The translations under genes were made by a program, and so were the position numbers. Below, one piece after another: positions 1 through 8,904 of a DNA stretch of 64,000 bases. Positions within the stretch are counted from its first letter, which is position 1. Each line of letters begins with the position of its first letter. The notes beneath the pieces are model-generated. The model was given only the letters and a program-made list of their open reading frames with translations. It was not told where the DNA came from and made no database searches. Source of the DNA: Rhodobacter huangdaonensis (GTDB taxonomy: Bacteria; Pseudomonadota; Alphaproteobacteria; Rhodobacterales; Rhodobacteraceae); the NCBI RefSeq assembly GCF_004022465.1, contig NZ_SAVA01000007.1, positions 124,001 to 188,000 of the forward strand, given 5' to 3'.

Positions 1-1
1 C

Positions 2-661
2 AGCGCCGACCCGCCGGTGTCGCTGGAACCGCGCTACTGGTTCAACCCCTCGACCGAAAGCCGCAACTTCCTGATCCCGGGCTCGATCGCGGTGGTGATG
101 ACGATCATCGGCGCGCTGCTGACCTCGCTCGTCGTCGCGCGGGAATGGGAGCGCGGCACGATGGAGGCGCTGCTCGCCACCCCGGTGCGACGGGCCGAGC
201 TGCTGCTGTCGAAGGCGCTGCCCTATTACGGGCTCGGGCTGATCGCGATGGCGGTCTGCGTGGTCATCGCGGTGACGCTGATGCAGGTGCCGCTGCGCGG
301 CTCGATCGCCATGCTGTTCATCGCCACCAGCCTGTTCCTGGGCAGCGCGCTTGGCCTCGGGCTGCTGCTGTCGACGTTGACCCGCAACCAGTTCAATGCG
401 GCGCTCGCGGCGCTCAACGCAGCCTTCCTGCCGGCGGTGATGCTGTCCGGGCTGATCTTCGAGATCTCCTCGATGCCGGCCGTCGTGCAGGCGGTGACGC
501 TGATCGTGCCGGCGCGCTATTTCGTGACGGTGATGCAGACCCTGTTCCAGGCCGGCGACATCGCCGCCATCTTGCTGCCGAACCTGCTGTTCCTGCTGGT
601 CTCGGCGCTGTTCTGGCTGGGCCTGACGGCGCGGCGCACCCGCATGCGACTGGACGGCTGA
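2..661 (+). CDS. ABC-2 type transporter permease, 5' truncated
   Basis: The C-terminal part of an inner-membrane permease of an ABC exporter; the reading frame is open to the window edge, so the N-terminus is missing. The visible 220 residues begin in the periplasmic domain and contain four to five hydrophobic segments. Between the first two lies the cytoplasmic coupling motif REWERGTMEALLATP, characteristic of the ABC-2 membrane family (YhhJ/YbhR type). It ends 2 bp before a second permease with the same motif, so the two probably form a heterodimer driven by an ATPase encoded upstream of the window. The substrate is unknown; efflux of drugs or hydrophobic compounds is usual for this group. 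Confidence 0.88.
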   Translation, partial: SADPPVSLEPRYWFNPSTESRNFLIPGSIAVVMTIIGALLTSLVVAREWERGTMEALLATPVRRAELLLSKALPYYGLGLIAMAVCVVIAVTLMQVPLRGSIAMLFIATSLFLGSALGLGLLLSTLTRNQFNAALAALNAAFLPAVMLSGLIFEISSMPAVVQAVTLIVPARYFVTVMQTLFQAGDIAAILLPNLLFLLVSALFWLGLTARRTRMRLDG

Positions 662-663
662 CG

Positions 664-1764
664 ATGTGGCGCCGCATCCTCACCCTGATCGCGAAAGAGC
701 TGGCGCAGCTGCTGTCCTCGCGCCGCAATGTGGCGATGCTGATGATGCCGCTTCTGGTGCAGCTTGCCGTCTTTCCCTTCGCCACCACGCTCGAGGTGCG
801 CAATGCCGCCGTCGCGATCCTGAACGAGGATCCGGGCGCCGAGGCGGTCGAACTGATGCACCGCATCGCCGCCGCCTCGGCCTTCGGCACGCTTTATCCG
901 GTGCACAGCGAGGCCGAGCTGGAACAGACGATCGACGGGCAAAAGGCGCTCCTCGGCCTGCGCATCCCGCCCGACTTCTCGCGCAAGGTGCTGGCGGGCA
1001 CCCCGGTCAGGCTGCAGGCGCTGATCGACGGGCGCAAGTCGAACGCGGCGCAGATCGCCTTTTCCTACATCCGCGACATCACCTCGACCTTCGCCGACGA
1101 GCGCGCCGGGCAGGTGCTGCCCGCAAGGATCGAGCGGCGCAACCTCTACAACCCGAACCTGAACTACAAGTGGTTCGTGCTGCCCAGCCTTGTCGCGATC
1201 ATCTCGACCATCGGCTGCCTGCTGGTCACCGCGCTGTCGCTGGCGCGCGAGCGCGAGGAGGGCACCTATGACCAGCTCCTCGTCACGCCGCTGACGCCGG
1301 GCTACATCATGGTCGGCAAGGCGGTGCCGGGCATTCTGGTAGCGATGGTGCAGGCCAGCGTGATCGCCGCGGCGGCAGTCTTCCTTTACGGCGTGCCCTT
1401 TACCGGGCAGCTGTGGATGCTGCTGCTGGCGATGTTCGCCTATGCGCTGGCGCTCTCCGGCGTGGGGCTGCTGATCTCGGCGATCAGCGCGAGCCAGCAG
1501 CAGGCCTTTCTGGGCGTGTTCTGCTTCATGGTGCCCTCGGTGGTGCTGTCGGGCTATCTCGCCCCGGTCGAGAACATGCCGACCGCATTGCGGCTGCTGA
1601 GCGCGGTGAACCCGCTCACCCATTTCATCGCGCTGTCGAAGGGGATCTTCCTCAAGGGCTTTGGCCTGGCCGAGGTGGTGCCGGCGGTCTCGGCGCTGTT
1701 CGGCATCGCGCTTGTCACGCTCTTCGTCGCGCATCGGGTGTTCGACCGGCAGGCGCGGTCCTGA
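664..1764 (+). CDS. ABC-2 type transporter permease (YhhJ/YbhR type)
   Basis: Second permease of the exporter, 366 residues. It has one N-terminal membrane segment (about residues 20-40), a periplasmic domain of about 140 residues, and then five membrane segments, the classic ABC-2 layout. The coupling motif ALSLAREREEGTYDQLLVTP follows the second membrane segment and matches the one in the preceding gene. The ATG at 664 lies 2 bp after the upstream stop, implying one operon and translational coupling. A much longer open frame extends upstream but overlaps the first permease in another phase, so it is not used. Confidence 0.9.
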   Translation: MWRRILTLIAKELAQLLSSRRNVAMLMMPLLVQLAVFPFATTLEVRNAAVAILNEDPGAEAVELMHRIAAASAFGTLYPVHSEAELEQTIDGQKALLGLRIPPDFSRKVLAGTPVRLQALIDGRKSNAAQIAFSYIRDITSTFADERAGQVLPARIERRNLYNPNLNYKWFVLPSLVAIISTIGCLLVTALSLAREREEGTYDQLLVTPLTPGYIMVGKAVPGILVAMVQASVIAAAAVFLYGVPFTGQLWMLLLAMFAYALALSGVGLLISAISASQQQAFLGVFCFMVPSVVLSGYLAPVENMPTALRLLSAVNPLTHFIALSKGIFLKGFGLAEVVPAVSALFGIALVTLFVAHRVFDRQARS

Positions 1765-1867
1765 CCGGCCCCGCGCTGTTGCGCCCGCCCGCCTTGCGCC
1801 TATGGTAAGCTCGCGCGGCCCGCGCCGGCCCGCACAGGAACGCCCCGACCGGGCAGAGGAGGGCCGA

Positions 1868-2647
1868 ATGACGCTTGAAACCATCGCCGCGGAGCTGCGC
1901 GCCGCCGAGGCCGGGGGCCGCACCATCGCGCCGCTGCGCGACCGGCTGAGCACCGGCGCCGAGGCCTATGCGGTGCAGCAGATCAACACCACGCACCGCC
2001 TCGCCGCCGGCGGCCGTCTCGTCGGGCGCAAGGTCGGGCTGACCAACCCCGTTGTGCAGCGCCAGCTGGGCGTCGATCAGCCCGATTACGGCATGCTCTT
2101 CGCCGACATGGAGGTGATGCACGACGCCGAGATCGCCTGGAACCCCGGCGCCCAGTTCAAGGTCGAGGCCGAGATCGCCTTCATCGTCGGCCGCGAGCTG
2201 ACCGCGGCGGACCTCAGCATGGCCGAACTGATCCGCGGCATCGACTGTGCCGTGCCGGCGATCGAGATCGTCGGCTCGCGCATCGCGAACTGGGACATCC
2301 GCTTCGTCGATACCGTGGCCGACAACGGCTCTTCCGCGTTCTTCACCCTCGGGCCCTTTCCGCGCCGGCTCGAGACGCTCGACCTGCTCGGTTGCGCGAT
2401 GCGGATGGAGGGAACGGACGGCACGCTCTCCGAGGGGCGCGGCGACGCCTGTTTCGGCTCGCCGCTGAACGCGGCGCTGTGGCTGGCGCGGGGGATGGCC
2501 CGGGTGGGCTATCCGCTTGCCCCGGGCGACGTGCTGCTCTCGGGCGCGCTTGGCCCGATGCTGACGGCGACGCCCGGCAGCCGGTATGTCGCGCGGATCG
2601 AGGGGCTGGGCGAGGCGGCGGTGCGCTTCGGCGCGGCGCGGGGCTGA
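1868..2647 (+). CDS. 2-keto-4-pentenoate hydratase / FAH-family protein
   Basis: 259 residues of the fumarylacetoacetate hydrolase superfamily, closest in layout to MhpD-type 2-oxopent-4-enoate hydratases and related decarboxylases. These add water to the 2-hydroxydienoate released after meta-cleavage of aromatics, with a divalent metal. Visible features are GRKVGLTNPVVQRQLGV near residue 55, the metal-binding region EAEIAFIVG near 100, and a glycine-rich end. The start at 1868 follows a GAGGAGGG ribosome site. It stands alone, 100 bp from its neighbours. The aromatic cluster at 23-29 kb lacks a hydratase, so this gene may serve it; that link is inference. Confidence 0.8.
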   Translation: MTLETIAAELRAAEAGGRTIAPLRDRLSTGAEAYAVQQINTTHRLAAGGRLVGRKVGLTNPVVQRQLGVDQPDYGMLFADMEVMHDAEIAWNPGAQFKVEAEIAFIVGRELTAADLSMAELIRGIDCAVPAIEIVGSRIANWDIRFVDTVADNGSSAFFTLGPFPRRLETLDLLGCAMRMEGTDGTLSEGRGDACFGSPLNAALWLARGMARVGYPLAPGDVLLSGALGPMLTATPGSRYVARIEGLGEAAVRFGAARG

Positions 2648-2748
2648 GCCGGTCCGGTCCGGCCGACACCGGCCCGCCATTGACGCCGCGTTCGGCGTGA
2701 CAGAGGCTTCCGTGCACGTCACTTTGGCGCCAGCCAGGGAGGAGACCT

Positions 2749-4761
2749 ATGAGCCACTATCCGCATATGCTTGCGCCGCTCGACCTCGGTCACGTCGTTC
2801 TGAAGAACCGCGTGCTGATGGGCTCGATGCACACCAATCTCGAGGAGACCGGCGACTGGAACCGCGTCGCCGAGTTCTACGCCGAGCGCGCCCGCGGCGG
2901 CGTCGGGCTGATGGTGACGGGCGGCATGGCGCCGAACCGCGAGGGCGGGGTGTTTCCGGGAGCGGCGGGGCTGTTCACCGCCGAGGACATCGCCCATCAC
3001 CGCCTCGTCACCGAGCGCGTGCATGCGGCCGGCGGGCGCATCGCGATGCAGATCCTGCATGCGGGCCGCTATGCCTATTCGCCCGAGTGCGTGTCGGCGA
3101 GCGCGGTGAAATCGCCGATCTCGCCGTTCCCGCCGCGCGAACTCGACGAGGCCGGGATCGAGAAGCAAATCGCCGACATCGCCACCGCTGCCGCCCGCGC
3201 CCGCGAGGCGGGCTATGACGGCGTCGAGGTGATGGGCTCGGAAGGGTATTTCCTGAACCAGTTCCTCGTGCGCCACGTGAACCGGCGCGAGGACCGCTGG
3301 GGCGGCTCCTACGAGAACCGGATGCGCCTGCCGGTCGAGGTGGTCAAACGCGTGCGCGAAGCGGTCGGCCCCGATTTCATCGTGATCTACCGGATCTCGC
3401 TCATCGACCTGGTGCCCGAGGGCTCGACCTGGGACGAGGTGGTGAGGCTCGCGAAGGCGATCGAGGCCGCCGGCGCCACGATGCTCAACACCGGCATCGG
3501 CTGGCACGAGGCGCGGGTGCCGACGATCGCCACCTCGGTGCCGCGCGCGGCCTTCACCTGGCTCACCGCCCGGCTGCGCCCCGAGGTCTCGATCCCGGTC
3601 ATCACCTCGAACCGGATCAACACCCCGGGCGTCGCCGAGGAAATCCTCGCCCGCGGCGATGCCGACATGGTTTCGCTTGCCCGTCCCTTCCTCGCCGATC
3701 CCGATTTCGTCGCCAAGGCCGCCGCGGGCCGCGCGGATGAGATCGCCCCCTGCATCGGCTGCAACCAGGCCTGCCTCGATCACACCTTTGCGGGCAAGAT
3801 CTCGAGCTGCCTCGTCAACCCGCGCGCCGGGCACGAGACCGAGCTGACCCTTGCCCCCGCCGCCACGCCGAAACGCATCGCCGTCGTCGGCGCGGGGCCC
3901 GCGGGGCTTTCCGCCGCGATCACCGCCGCCGGCCGCGGCCATGCCGTCACCCTTTTCGACCGCGCGGCCGAGATCGGCGGACAGCTGTGCATGGCGCGCC
4001 GGGTGCCGGGCAAGGAGGAATTCCACGGCCTCACCGACTGGTTCGCGACGATGCTCACGCGCACCGGCGTCACGCTGCGGCTGAACACCGAGGCAACGGT
4101 CGACACGCTCGCGGACTTCGATGATGTCATCATCGCCACCGGCGTCACGCCGCGCAGCCCCGCCATCCCGGGCGAGGAGCGGGCCGCCAGCTATATCGAC
4201 ATCCTGACCGGCCGGGTCACCGCCGGCCCGCGCGTTGCGATCATCGGCGCGGGCGGCATCGGCTTTGATGTGGCCGAGTTCCTGACGGTCTCCGACAGCC
4301 CGACCCTGCACCCGGCGGAATGGATGCGCGAATGGGGCGTCGGCGATCCGGCGCAGACCCCGGGCGGGCTCGCGCCGCCGCAGCCCGAACCGCCGGCACG
4401 GCAGGTGACGCTTCTGCAGCGCAAGCCGGAAAAGCCCGGTCGCAAGCTTGGCAAGACCACCGGCTGGATCCACCGCGCGGCGCTGCAGGCCAAGGGCGTG
4501 CGGATGCTGGGCGGGGTGAATTACGAGGCAATCACCGCCGAGGGGCTGCAGGTCAGCTTCGGCCCCGAGCGCAAGGAGCCCACGCTGATCGCCGCCGATA
4601 CGGTGGTTCTGTGCGCCGGCCAGCTCAGCGAGCGCAGCCTTGCCGACCGGCTGATCGCCGCCGGGATCACGCCGCAGGTGATCGGCGGCGCCGATGTCGC
4701 GGGCGAGCTTGATGCGAAGCGGGCGATCGACCAGGGCACCCGCCTCGGCGCCGCGCTCTGA
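2749..4761 (+). CDS. NADH:flavin oxidoreductase / 2,4-dienoyl-CoA reductase family
   Basis: 670 residues with the full architecture of FadH-type enzymes. There is an N-terminal Old Yellow Enzyme TIM barrel binding FMN (about 1-330), a [4Fe-4S] cluster motif beginning CIGCNQACLDH (about 339-349) with a further Cys in the following SSCLVNP, and a C-terminal FAD/NAD(P) region with the Rossmann motif VVGAGPAGLSAA (about 380) and a second dinucleotide fold IIGAGGIGFDVAEF (about 495). This group reduces enoyl or enone substrates, including dienoyl-CoA esters, with electrons passing NAD(P)H-FAD-FeS-FMN. A GGAGG site precedes the ATG. The exact substrate cannot be told. Confidence 0.9.
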   Translation: MSHYPHMLAPLDLGHVVLKNRVLMGSMHTNLEETGDWNRVAEFYAERARGGVGLMVTGGMAPNREGGVFPGAAGLFTAEDIAHHRLVTERVHAAGGRIAMQILHAGRYAYSPECVSASAVKSPISPFPPRELDEAGIEKQIADIATAAARAREAGYDGVEVMGSEGYFLNQFLVRHVNRREDRWGGSYENRMRLPVEVVKRVREAVGPDFIVIYRISLIDLVPEGSTWDEVVRLAKAIEAAGATMLNTGIGWHEARVPTIATSVPRAAFTWLTARLRPEVSIPVITSNRINTPGVAEEILARGDADMVSLARPFLADPDFVAKAAAGRADEIAPCIGCNQACLDHTFAGKISSCLVNPRAGHETELTLAPAATPKRIAVVGAGPAGLSAAITAAGRGHAVTLFDRAAEIGGQLCMARRVPGKEEFHGLTDWFATMLTRTGVTLRLNTEATVDTLADFDDVIIATGVTPRSPAIPGEERAASYIDILTGRVTAGPRVAIIGAGGIGFDVAEFLTVSDSPTLHPAEWMREWGVGDPAQTPGGLAPPQPEPPARQVTLLQRKPEKPGRKLGKTTGWIHRAALQAKGVRMLGGVNYEAITAEGLQVSFGPERKEPTLIAADTVVLCAGQLSERSLADRLIAAGITPQVIGGADVAGELDAKRAIDQGTRLGAAL

Positions 4762-4770
4762 TCTTTCTCC

Positions 4771-4816
4771 TTGCCCGAAATACCTCGGGGGGTCGGGGGG
4801 GGCGGCGCCCCCCGGC
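4771..4816. repeat. intergenic motif with GC-rich hairpin between convergent genes
   Basis: Between two converging genes lies the string TTGCCCGAAATACCTCGGGG (4771-4790) followed by a G-run/C-run that can fold (GGGGGGCGGCGCCCCCC). A near-identical string followed by a G/C hairpin occurs at 39875, and a shorter copy at 48385. The position at gene ends and the foldable GC tract suggest a bidirectional terminator or a dispersed family-specific repeat. Confidence 0.45.
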
Positions 4817-4825
4817 CGTCGCCGC

Positions 4826-5176
4826 TCAGGCCGCGCCGGTCTCGACGCAATGGCGCCGGAACGCCTTCTTCAGCAGGTCGAGCTCGGCGCGCAAGAGGTC
4901 GAGCTCGGCGCGCAGGTCATCCTCGAGCGGCGCGCCGGTGACGATCGCGAAGCTGCCGACCGTCTCGCTGCCCTCGCGGATGACGAAGGTCTGCACCCCG
5001 TCCGACAGGAGTTCGGGCGGCAGCGGCAGGCTCAGCCGCCATTTGCCGTCGCCCGTCGCCTCGAAGCTCAGCCCCGTCAGCTCTTCGCCCTGGTGCAGCA
5101 CGGCGATGCGCGCGTCATTCGCCCCGTCCCAGATCGCTTCCCAGCGGCCGCCCCGCACCCGCGACATTTCCAGCAT
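4826..5176 (-). CDS. conserved hypothetical protein with C-terminal heptad repeat
   Basis: A 116-residue protein I do not recognise. The ATG at 5176 is preceded by GAGGGGGA, a good ribosome site, so it is preferred to a start at 5200 that would overlap the upstream gene. The first 90 residues look like a small beta-rich domain. The tail carries a perfect in-frame duplication (LRAELDL twice), encoded by a 21-bp direct repeat at 4875-4916, and is predicted to form a short coiled coil. It lies 10 bp downstream of another hypothetical gene and is surely co-transcribed with it. Confidence 0.7.
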   Translation of the reverse strand: MLEMSRVRGGRWEAIWDGANDARIAVLHQGEELTGLSFEATGDGKWRLSLPLPPELLSDGVQTFVIREGSETVGSFAIVTGAPLEDDLRAELDLLRAELDLLKKAFRRHCVETGAA

Positions 5177-5186
5177 GGCTTCCCCC

Positions 5187-5960
5187 TCAGATATCCGCAC
5201 GCGGGTGGCGCACGAAGGTCACGTCGCGCAGCACCACCTGGTTCATCTGCGGCCCCTCGAAGATCAGGTCGACCCAAGCCTTCTCCAGCCGCTTCTCGTT
5301 CATCTTGGTATAGGCCAGATCGAAATCGACATGGCTCGGCCCCGAGCTCAGCGGCAGTTCGCGCACCAGCTGCTCGGTGTTCGGCCCGTGCTTGACGTTC
5401 AGCCGGCAGAAGATCTCGAGCGGTTTTTCCACCTCGACCTCCATGTTCAGCCGCAGCAGATGGGTGCGCCGCAGCCCGCGCAGCCCGCTCTCGGGCAGAT
5501 CGAGCACCAGCGAGAGGAACGAGCCGTCGAAGCGGAACACGTCCATGCGCAGCCCGTAGGGCGCAAGATCCTTGTCGCGGGTATTGCGCATCTGGCGCAG
5601 CGTCAGCTCGGAAACCTTGCAGTCGTGGAACAGCGTGATCTCGTCGCCGAGCCGGTCGCGGTTCTCCGCCGCGGCGATGCCGGCCGGGCTGATCGGGCCA
5701 CGCCACAGGTTCGGCCGCCAGGCCCAGTCCGCGCCGAGCGGCCGCTCGATACCGTCGCCGCTGCTGACCGGCATCGTCAGCCGGCCGTCGGCGACATGCA
5801 GAAGCTGACCGACGGCATGGCGCACCTGCGCGGCATCTGCGCGCAGCTGACGCAGGTCATCGAGGTCAAGAGAGGGGGCAAGGCGCGTCGCCCGCTGCCA
5901 GCGCGCCAGCGCCCGTCGCTGCACCAGCCGATCGAGAAAAGAGTCCTGCTTCTTGACCAT
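5187..5960 (-). CDS. conserved hypothetical protein (probably DUF6478 type)
   Basis: A 257-residue protein without signal peptide or membrane segment. It resembles a protein widely conserved and uncharacterised in Rhodobacteraceae, which I recall as DUF6478. It begins with a basic helical segment and continues with an alternating beta pattern. No catalytic motif is evident. It forms a two-gene operon with the small coiled-coil protein that follows 10 bp downstream, suggesting a shared, unknown role. Confidence 0.7.
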   Translation of the reverse strand: MVKKQDSFLDRLVQRRALARWQRATRLAPSLDLDDLRQLRADAAQVRHAVGQLLHVADGRLTMPVSSGDGIERPLGADWAWRPNLWRGPISPAGIAAAENRDRLGDEITLFHDCKVSELTLRQMRNTRDKDLAPYGLRMDVFRFDGSFLSLVLDLPESGLRGLRRTHLLRLNMEVEVEKPLEIFCRLNVKHGPNTEQLVRELPLSSGPSHVDFDLAYTKMNEKRLEKAWVDLIFEGPQMNQVVLRDVTFVRHPRADI

Positions 5961-6105
5961 GCCGCGACCCTTGTAACAAATCGTTAACTTCTTGGAAACA
6001 ATCCCAGCTTTTCAGAGTTTTATTCGCGCCCTTCCTGAATTTGAAGCGGGAAAAGTGGAATCGTTCCGGTTTCCGGGGATTTCGCGGGAAAGCCGGTGCT
6101 GTCGC

Positions 6106-6756
6106 TCAACCCTTCGGCGAACCGGGGACCGTTTCCGGGTTCGCCGCGCGAATGGTTGCATCGAAATCGGTCAGCAGGCGAATCTGCGCCGTGTCGCTGA
6201 TCGAGGCACCCTCGAGCGGCAGCACCGAAAGTGCGGTGATCCGCCCGGCAAGGCCGGTGATCGCGCGCCAGTAGGTCTCGCTCACCGGCGCGCCCTGCAC
6301 GCTCGAACGGTCGCGGATCTTCAGCAGCAGCAGATGGCCGCTGCGCCGGACCTTCAGGATCTCGACATCGTCGGGCGCGCCGGAACGGGCGAGCGCCGCG
6401 CGCCCCGCGCCCGAGCGGAAGAAGCGCTCGAAGCCCGGGAAGGTCGCCTCCACCGGGCCCGCCCCCTCGGGGCCGACGGTGGCGGTGAGCATCGCCCGAT
6501 AGGGCGGCTTCGGCGCCGCCGGATCGCCCGAGATCGCCGCGCAATTGCCCCACAGCACGAAGCTGCCGGCGCGCTCCTCGCGCCGCGAGCCGGGGTCGAC
6601 GCAGAACCCCTTCGGCGCAACGAGGGTCATCGTGCCGCCGAGCACCTCGGCGCGGTCGGTGGCGGGCGTGCCGGGTGCGACGCAGCCGGCAAGCCCCGCA
6701 AGCAGGGCCGGCAGCAGCAGGCGCCGCAGCGAAAAGGGACAGGTCCTTGTGCTCAT
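6106..6756 (-). CDS. putative lipoprotein
   Basis: A 216-residue exported protein. It starts with a lipoprotein signal peptide: basic MSTRTCPFSLRR, a Leu/Ala-rich core and the lipobox LAGC, so Cys25 or thereabouts would be acylated and the protein anchored to the outer membrane. The mature part has no recognised domain; two further Cys residues (in GFCVDPGS and GNCAAIS) may form a disulfide. A start upstream at 6933 would bury the signal peptide and is rejected. It is divergent from the kinase at 6950. Confidence 0.75.
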   Translation of the reverse strand: MSTRTCPFSLRRLLLPALLAGLAGCVAPGTPATDRAEVLGGTMTLVAPKGFCVDPGSRREERAGSFVLWGNCAAISGDPAAPKPPYRAMLTATVGPEGAGPVEATFPGFERFFRSGAGRAALARSGAPDDVEILKVRRSGHLLLLKIRDRSSVQGAPVSETYWRAITGLAGRITALSVLPLEGASISDTAQIRLLTDFDATIRAANPETVPGSPKG

Positions 6757-6949
6757 GCAAAAGGCATAGCGAGCGCGGCGGCGCCCGGCAAGCCTTGCCT
6801 CGGGCGGTGCCGAAGGGGTGAAGGGCGACTGCGCGACCGGCCGCCTGCGCGCCGCGGCGGCCGGGGCCTTTCGCCTTGCCCCCCGCGCCCCGGCGCGGCA
6901 TCTTCGCGCCGATGCGGGCCCGGCGCCACGCAACCGGGCAGGAGGGGCG

Positions 6950-7768
6950 ATGTTCTATCTCGGGATCGACGGCGGCGGCACCGGATGCCGCGCGGCGCTG
7001 GCCGATGCCTCGGGCACGGTGCTGGCCCGGGCCGAGGCCGGCCCGGCGAACATCGCCACCGATTTCGATGCCGCGCTGCGCGAGGTGTCCGCCGTGGCGC
7101 GGGCGGTGATCGGCGAGCGCCCCGCAGCACAGGTGCGCGCGGTGCTGGGCCTTGCCGGGGCGAACCTCTCTGCCGCGGGGCCGCGGCTCGCGGCAGCGCT
7201 GCCGTTTCCCGCGAAGGTGGTGCAGGACGTCGCCACCTCGGTGCGCGGCGCGCTTGGCCCGCGCGACGGCATCGCGGTGGCGATCGGCACCGGCTCGGTC
7301 TTTGCCCGGCAGCTGGGCGGGCGGCTGCACGCGATCGGCGGCTGGGGGCTGCGACTTGGCGACGAGGCCTCGGGCGCCTGGATCGGCCGGGCGCTTGTCA
7401 TGCGCACGACCCGCGCGCTTGATGGCTTCGTGGCGCTGACGCCGCTGCTGGCCGCGCTCGCCGACGAGCTGGGCGGGCCGGCGGGGCTGGTGGCCTTTTC
7501 ACTTGCCGCGATGCCTGCCGACTGGGCCCGCCTTGCGCCGCGCGCCTTCGAGGACGACCCCGCCGCGCAGGCGGTGCGCGCGGCCGCCGCGGCCGAGATC
7601 CGCGCCGCCGTGCAGCTGCTGCAACCCGAGGCCCCCTTGCCCGTGGTCTGGATGGGCGGGCTCGGGCCGCGGCTCGCGCTGCCCGACTGGCCGGCGCTGA
7701 GCCCGGCGGGCACGGCGCTTGACGGCGCGCTGGCGCTTGCGCGCGAGGAGATGACATGGACCGACTGA
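6950..7768 (+). CDS. BadF/BadG-type sugar kinase (N-acetylglucosamine kinase-like)
   Basis: 272 residues of the ASKHA ATPase fold. The N-terminal phosphate-1 loop LGIDGGGTGCRAAL and the second phosphate motif VAIGTGSVF (about residue 105) are clear, as is GGWGLRLGDEASGAWIG (about 127), typical of the BadF/BadG/BcrA/BcrD family containing N-acetylglucosamine kinases. Its last 13 bases overlap nagA, so the pair probably phosphorylates amino sugar and then deacetylates GlcNAc-6-P, as in cell-wall recycling. GGAGGGG lies just upstream of the ATG. Confidence 0.85.
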   Translation: MFYLGIDGGGTGCRAALADASGTVLARAEAGPANIATDFDAALREVSAVARAVIGERPAAQVRAVLGLAGANLSAAGPRLAAALPFPAKVVQDVATSVRGALGPRDGIAVAIGTGSVFARQLGGRLHAIGGWGLRLGDEASGAWIGRALVMRTTRALDGFVALTPLLAALADELGGPAGLVAFSLAAMPADWARLAPRAFEDDPAAQAVRAAAAAEIRAAVQLLQPEAPLPVVWMGGLGPRLALPDWPALSPAGTALDGALALAREEMTWTD

Positions 7769-8904
7769 TCTTTACCGGCGCGCGGATCTTCGATGGCACG
7801 CGCTTTCACAATGGCGCCGCGCTCGTCACCGAGGGCGGGCGCGTCGCCGCGATCCTGCCCGAGGCCGAGGCGCCCGAGGGGCGGCGCGTTGCGCTTTCGG
7901 GGGGCACCCTCGCCCCCGGGCTGATCGACCTGCAGGTGAACGGCGGCGGCGGCGTGATGCTCGACGGCACGGCCACGGTCGAGACCATCGCCACGATCTG
8001 CGACGCGCATGCGCGGCTTGGCACCACCGGGCTGTTGCCGACGCTGATCACCGACACCGCGGCCGCGACGCGCACGGTTCTGGCGGCGGGGATTGCCGCC
8101 GCGGCGCGGGTGCCGGGCTTTCTGGGCCTGCATCTCGAAGGGCCGCATCTCGACCCGAAGCGGCCGGGCTGTCATCCGCCGCAGTGCATCCGGCCGCTGA
8201 CGCAGGACGATATCGACATCCTGACCGAGGCGAAGACCGGCCTGCCGGCGCTGGTGGTGACGCTGGCGCCCGCCTCTGCCACCCCCGATCAGATCGCGCA
8301 ACTGGCCGCGGCCGGGATCCTCGTCTCGCTCGGCCATGCCGAGGCAAGCTTTGCCGAGGCGCAGGCGGCCCATGCCGCCGGGGCACGGATGGTCACCCAT
8401 CTCTTCAACGCGATGTCGCAGCTTGGCTCGCGCGAGCCGGGGCTGGTCGGTGCGGCGCTGAGCCTGCCCTTTGCCGCGGGGCTGATTGCCGACGGCATCC
8501 ATGTCTCTCCCGAGACCCTGTCGCTTGCGCTGCGGCTGGCGGGGGAGCGGCTGTTTCTGGTGACCGATGCGATGGCGGTCGCGGGCACCGAGGCGCAGGA
8601 ATTCACCCTTGCCGGGCGCCGGATCCTGCGCCGCGAGGGCGCGCTGCGGCTGGAAAACGGCACGCTTGCGGGGGCGGACCTGACCTTGCCCGAGGCGATC
8701 CGGCTGTGCATCACCCGCCTTGGCCTGACGCCCGAGGCGGCGCTGACGATGGCGACCGCGCGGCCTGCCGCGCTGATCGGCGCGCCGGCCGGGCGCATCG
8801 CCCCCGGCCTTGCCGCGGATCTCGTGCATCTCACCGCCGACTGGCGCCTTGCGGGCACCTGGCGCGGCGGCGTTCCGGTTCAGGCGAAGTCTTCGACCGA
8901 GTAG
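7756..8904 (+). CDS. nagA: N-acetylglucosamine-6-phosphate deacetylase
   Basis: 382 residues of the amidohydrolase superfamily. It converts GlcNAc-6-phosphate to glucosamine-6-phosphate and acetate in the cytoplasm. Diagnostic motifs are GLIDLQVNGGGG (about 55), the metal-site LHLEGPHLDPKRPGCH (about 125), SLGHAEASF (about 195), THLFNAMSQ (about 215) and the catalytic Asp in LVTDAMAVAG (about 272). Length is normal. The gene overlaps the upstream sugar kinase by 13 bp and ends 25 bp inside the converging serB. Confidence 0.95.
   Translation: MDRLIFTGARIFDGTRFHNGAALVTEGGRVAAILPEAEAPEGRRVALSGGTLAPGLIDLQVNGGGGVMLDGTATVETIATICDAHARLGTTGLLPTLITDTAAATRTVLAAGIAAAARVPGFLGLHLEGPHLDPKRPGCHPPQCIRPLTQDDIDILTEAKTGLPALVVTLAPASATPDQIAQLAAAGILVSLGHAEASFAEAQAAHAAGARMVTHLFNAMSQLGSREPGLVGAALSLPFAAGLIADGIHVSPETLSLALRLAGERLFLVTDAMAVAGTEAQEFTLAGRRILRREGALRLENGTLAGADLTLPEAIRLCITRLGLTPEAALTMATARPAALIGAPAGRIAPGLAADLVHLTADWRLAGTWRGGVPVQAKSSTE

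Noticed and set aside
145..1764. 539-residue frame starting inside the first permease
   Set aside because: Its first 173 residues are an Arg/Ala-rich shadow of the preceding gene; family similarity starts only at the ATG at 664.
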